Assembly: GCA_029906195.1 (NCBI GenBank)
Contig: JARWSJ010000001.1
Location: 1,922,001 to 1,986,000 of the forward strand
Reading direction: 5' to 3'
DNA: 64,000 bases
Source of the DNA: Chitinophagaceae bacterium 26-R-25
GTDB taxonomy: Bacteria; Bacteroidota; Bacteroidia; Chitinophagales; Chitinophagaceae
Of this stretch, positions 60,063 through 64,000 are shown piece by piece (the stretch's first letter is position 1; each line of letters starts with the position of its first letter). The position numbers and the translations under genes are program-made. The notes beneath the pieces were generated by a model that saw only the letters and a list, made by a program, of their open reading frames with translations, was not told the DNA's origin and did no database searches.

Positions 60063-60070
60063 TACTTTTG
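60063..60070 (+). promoter_or_regulatory. -7 box (TACTTTTG) for the 60085 gene
   Basis: Exact TAnnTTTG match 14 bases before the ATG at 60085. Confidence 0.52.
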
Positions 60071-60084
60071 CAACGTGTAAAAAA

Positions 60085-60453
60085 ATGCATGTTATGAGAG
60101 CCTTATTAACAGGGATATTTTTAAGTGGATTGACGGTGCTTGGCTTCGCAAAAGCCAATACGCAGTGCAATGGAACGGTGGAGGATAAAATAACAGGGCA
60201 ACCGGTGGAAGGTGCAGTTGTTATTTTGAAAAACAAAGCTGATAATCATGTATTTAAAACCATCACAGCAGCTAACGGAAAATTCATTTTCCCCAACATA
60301 AAAGCCGGCAATTACGAAACCATCGTCAACTTCCTCGATTACAATAAAAAGCAGAAAGACATCGTAGTGAAAAGCGGCGCTGAAAACAAACTTGACCTTA
60401 AAGTGTCGTTGAGTGCAAATGCGGAAATAAAAGAGATCAGCCCGATCAAATAA
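60085..60453 (+). CDS. Small exported carboxypeptidase-regulatory-like domain protein
   Basis: The 122-residue protein has a signal peptide (MRALLTGIFLSGLTVLGFAKA) and a single carboxypeptidase-regulatory-like (Ig-type) domain: 'CNGTVEDKITGQPVEGAVVILKNK', 'ITAANGKFIFPNIKAGNYETIVN' and 'VVKSGAENKLDLKVSL'. The same module starts SusC proteins, but here it stands alone, so it is probably a periplasmic or surface adaptor. A later ATG at 60094 is an alternative start. The stop is followed by a type A hairpin. Confidence 0.85.
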   Translation: MHVMRALLTGIFLSGLTVLGFAKANTQCNGTVEDKITGQPVEGAVVILKNKADNHVFKTITAANGKFIFPNIKAGNYETIVNFLDYNKKQKDIVVKSGAENKLDLKVSLSANAEIKEISPIK

Positions 60454-60454
60454 C

Positions 60455-62275
<1,821 letters not shown>

Positions 62276-62299
62276 TTATTATCAATATCTGCACCAAAT

Positions 62300-63319
62300 T
62301 TATAGAGTAATTGTATTGATCACATCTAAAGTCTGGCGTACCATGGCTTCGGACACGTCGAGGTGTGTAACAATGCGCACATGCGTTTCCGATATTGGAA
62401 TGCAGGCGATCTGATGTTGCTTTAATGTATCTGCAAAAGCCTTTGCAGTAAAGGGTTTCTTAATTTCGAAGATCAGAATATTCGTTTCAACGGGCATAAT
62501 GTTCCCAACAAAACTTTTGGTACTCAGCGCGGTTGCAATTTGTTTGGCATGTGTATGATCGAGCTCAAGCCTGCTGACGTTGTTTTTCAAAGCATATAAA
62601 CCTGTCGCTGCCATATAGCCGGCTTGTCTCATTCCTCCGCCCAAAACTTTTCTAACGCGCCTGGCTTTGTTGATGAAAGCTTTTGAACCTATAAGAATGC
62701 TGCCTATCGGGCAACCGAGTCCTTTATTCAAACAAATGGAAATGCTGTCAAATACTTCACCGTATTGTGCAGGGGTTTCTTTTTTGGCGACCAGCGCATT
62801 AAAGAGTCTTGCACCATCAAGGTGCAGTTGCAGGTTATTATCGGTACAAACTTTTCTGATCTTTTTGATTTCTTCAAAATCGTAGCACGAACCGCCGCCC
62901 CTGTTGGAAGTGTTTTCAAGACAAACGAGTGAAGTTCTGGCCTTATGCACATCGTCCGGATTGATGGCTTCGGCAACTTGCTCAGCCGTTATTCTACCGT
63001 TGTTGCCTTCTATTGGTCTTGCCTGCGAAGATGAATTGAACGCTATTCCACCGCCTTCGTAAATATAAACGTGTGCGTTTTTCTCACAAATCACTTCATC
63101 ACCGGGTTGTGTGTGGCATTTGATGGCGATCTGGTTACTCATTGTTCCGGATGGACAATACAGTGCGGCTTCCTTTCCAAAAAGTGTCGCAGCATATTCC
63201 TGTAATTCGTTTACGGTGGCATCTTCCCCAAACACATCATCGCCCACTTGCGCATTCATCATGGCATCCAGCATTGCAGGTGTTGGCTTCGTAAAAGTAT
63301 CCGAACGAAAGTCTATCAT
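62300..63319 (-). CDS. ltaE: Low-specificity L-threonine aldolase-like PLP enzyme
   Basis: From the ATG at 63319 ([17 protein letters not shown]) the protein has 339 residues. It has the fold-type I features '[44 protein letters not shown]' near the N-terminus and '[12 protein letters not shown]' (PLP-pyridine Asp). The Schiff-base lysine is in '[18 protein letters not shown]'. Such enzymes cleave threonine or allo-threonine to glycine and acetaldehyde. An upstream in-frame ATG at 63424 would add 35 residues encoded by a nested type B/D repeat and was rejected. Confidence 0.94.
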   Translation of the reverse strand: MIDFRSDTFTKPTPAMLDAMMNAQVGDDVFGEDATVNELQEYAATLFGKEAALYCPSGTMSNQIAIKCHTQPGDEVICEKNAHVYIYEGGGIAFNSSSQARPIEGNNGRITAEQVAEAINPDDVHKARTSLVCLENTSNRGGGSCYDFEEIKKIRKVCTDNNLQLHLDGARLFNALVAKKETPAQYGEVFDSISICLNKGLGCPIGSILIGSKAFINKARRVRKVLGGGMRQAGYMAATGLYALKNNVSRLELDHTHAKQIATALSTKSFVGNIMPVETNILIFEIKKPFTAKAFADTLKQHQIACIPISETHVRIVTHLDVSEAMVRQTLDVINTITL

Positions 63320-63347
63320 GGTGTGAGTTGTTATGGAGACACGAAAA

Positions 63348-63466
63348 TAAACTGAATAATTGAATAACTGAATAATTGAAAAGCAAAACGCCGAATGCCT
63401 AACGCGAGGCCCTGCGTTAAGCATTATGCATTTGGCGTTAGGCCCATTCAGTTATTCAATTATTAG
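63348..63466. repeat. Nested repeat: type D hairpin inside type B arms
   Basis: Outer type B arms (CTGAATAATTGAATAACTGA at 63349-63380; TTCAGTTATTCAATTATT at 63446-63465) enclose a type D hairpin (AACGCCGAATGCCTAACGC at 63385-63406 with GCGTTAAGC...GGCGTTAGGC at 63413-63443). The element lies between the threonine aldolase and secDF genes, both on the minus strand. Confidence 0.85.
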
Positions 63467-63469
63467 AAA

Positions 63470-63503
63470 CAAAACAGCCCCCGAAAACCGGAGGCTGCTT
63501 TGT
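63470..63503 (-). terminator. secDF intrinsic terminator
   Basis: On the minus strand AGCAGCCTCCGG pairs with CGGGGGCTGT around a TTTT-containing loop, followed by TTTGTTTC. It lies about 25 bases after the SecDF stop. Confidence 0.85.
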
Positions 63504-63526
63504 TATATAATCTCTCTAAAAGATAA

Positions 63527-64000
63527 TTATGATTTTGCTGTAGTCGTCGCTGCAGGTGCAGTAGACTTAGGCTCGTGGTGCATCAAGTCTGCTTCTCCTA
63601 ATGGTTTGTTTTTGCCGAAATCCACAAGGATCGGAGCAGCAACAAAGATAGAAGAATACGTACCAGTGATAACACCGATCAACATTGCGAACGCAAATCC
63701 TTTTGTTACTTCACCACCTACCAGGAACAGGATAAGGATGGTTAAGAATACAGTTAAGGAAGTCATGATCGTACGACTCAATGTATCGTTGATTGATTTA
63801 TTGATGATCTGACCTCTTGTTGCGCCTCTCATGTTTTTAGCATTCTCACGCACACGGTCAAATACGATTACCGTATCGTTCATTGAGAAACCAATTACCG
63901 TAAGGATCGCAGCGATAAAGTGCTGGTCGATCTCCAATGGGAACGGTACAATGTTTTTAAAGAATGAGAACACCGCCAATGTTACCAATACGTCGTGCAA
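63527..64000 (-). CDS. secDF: Protein translocase subunit SecDF or SecF, C-terminal part (5' end outside window)
   Basis: The visible 157 residues run in from beyond base 64000; there is no start here. The SecF-type membrane core is clear: 'VLVTLAVFSFFKN', 'FIAAILTVIGFSMNDTVIVFDRVREN', 'INKSINDTLSRTIMTSLTVFLTILILFLVGGEVTKGFAFAMLIGVITGTYSSIFVAAPIL', then a short Ala/Thr/Lys-rich cytoplasmic tail (STAPAATTTAKS). SecDF uses the proton gradient to help pull exported proteins through SecYEG. In Bacteroidota secD and secF are usually fused, but the fusion cannot be seen from this fragment. Confidence 0.95.
   Translation of the reverse strand: MHDVLVTLAVFSFFKNIVPFPLEIDQHFIAAILTVIGFSMNDTVIVFDRVRENAKNMRGATRGQIINKSINDTLSRTIMTSLTVFLTILILFLVGGEVTKGFAFAMLIGVITGTYSSIFVAAPILVDFGKNKPLGEADLMHHEPKSTAPAATTTAKS

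Noticed and set aside
63320-63424. Upstream in-frame start for the threonine aldolase.
   Set aside because: The 35 added residues are encoded by the nested B/D repeat. Normal aldolases begin at MIDFRSDT.

Overview
The window is ordinary chromosomal DNA of a Bacteroidota bacterium, most likely a member of the Chitinophagaceae. The evidence is two SusC/SusD outer-membrane uptake pairs, an ECF sigma/FecR pair, OstA-like and LptD-like envelope proteins, a BlaI/M56 pair, and several promoters of the Bacteroidota type (-7 box TAnnTTTG). Shine-Dalgarno sequences are almost absent. No rRNA, tRNA, transposase, phage or CRISPR locus is seen. Both window edges cut genes: a TlpA-like thioredoxin at base 1 and a SecDF/SecF translocon protein at base 64000.

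Layout: (1) 1-8123, minus strand: an ECF sigma, FecR, SusC (with STN domain), SusD and thioredoxin-like locus, in which the cell-surface receptor probably signals through FecR to the sigma factor. (2) 8399-20888: mostly housekeeping and small genes. These are YjbQ, a dienelactone-hydrolase-like enzyme, a UbiA-like membrane protein, rhodanese, a PASTA protein, Ddl, a double-FKBP lipoprotein, an NrnA-like DHH phosphoesterase, Ndk, a DinB-like protein, a methyltransferase, a four-helix membrane protein, an MpaB/DUF2236 protein and NudK. (3) 20995-37100: the most distinctive block. A LacI regulator is followed by a minus-strand operon (SusC, SusD, a large glycosidase-like protein, an M60 peptidase). 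A divergent plus-strand operon encodes a GH109/Gfo-Idh-MocA-like protein, an N-acetylhexosamine 1-kinase-like protein and a DUF3472 protein. Together these look like a locus for degrading O-glycosylated (mucin-like, GalNAc-containing) proteins. A LacI-type operator palindrome sits in the divergent promoter region. (4) 37287-46710: an SF1 helicase, then LptD-like, amidase, MlaD-like and OstA-like envelope genes. (5) 46933-64000: NhaA, MsrA, ArgS, an L,D-transpeptidase fused to a TonB C-terminal domain, BlaI/M56, a FAD/Rieske oxidoreductase, an SRPBCC protein, a phytase-esterase-like secreted protein, PurK, a small carboxypeptidase-regulatory-like protein, Pgi, threonine aldolase and SecDF.

The intergenic regions are unusual. 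Nearly every one carries an imperfect tandem repeat with a 7-9 base period, usually present as two inverted arms that would fold into a long hairpin. At least ten sequence families share this design (here called types A-G and J-L), alongside GC-rich palindromes (type H) and long inverted repeats (type I). Several genes end inside them, so the repeat encodes the last residues and the stop codon. Conventional intrinsic terminators are also present.

Two regulatory candidates deserve attention. One is a strong plus-strand terminator plus a plus-strand -7 box in the FecR-SusC gap, which would make an RNA of about 90-100 nt antisense to the susC leader. The other is an isolated CRP-type palindrome in the 811-bp gene-free region at 39189-39999.
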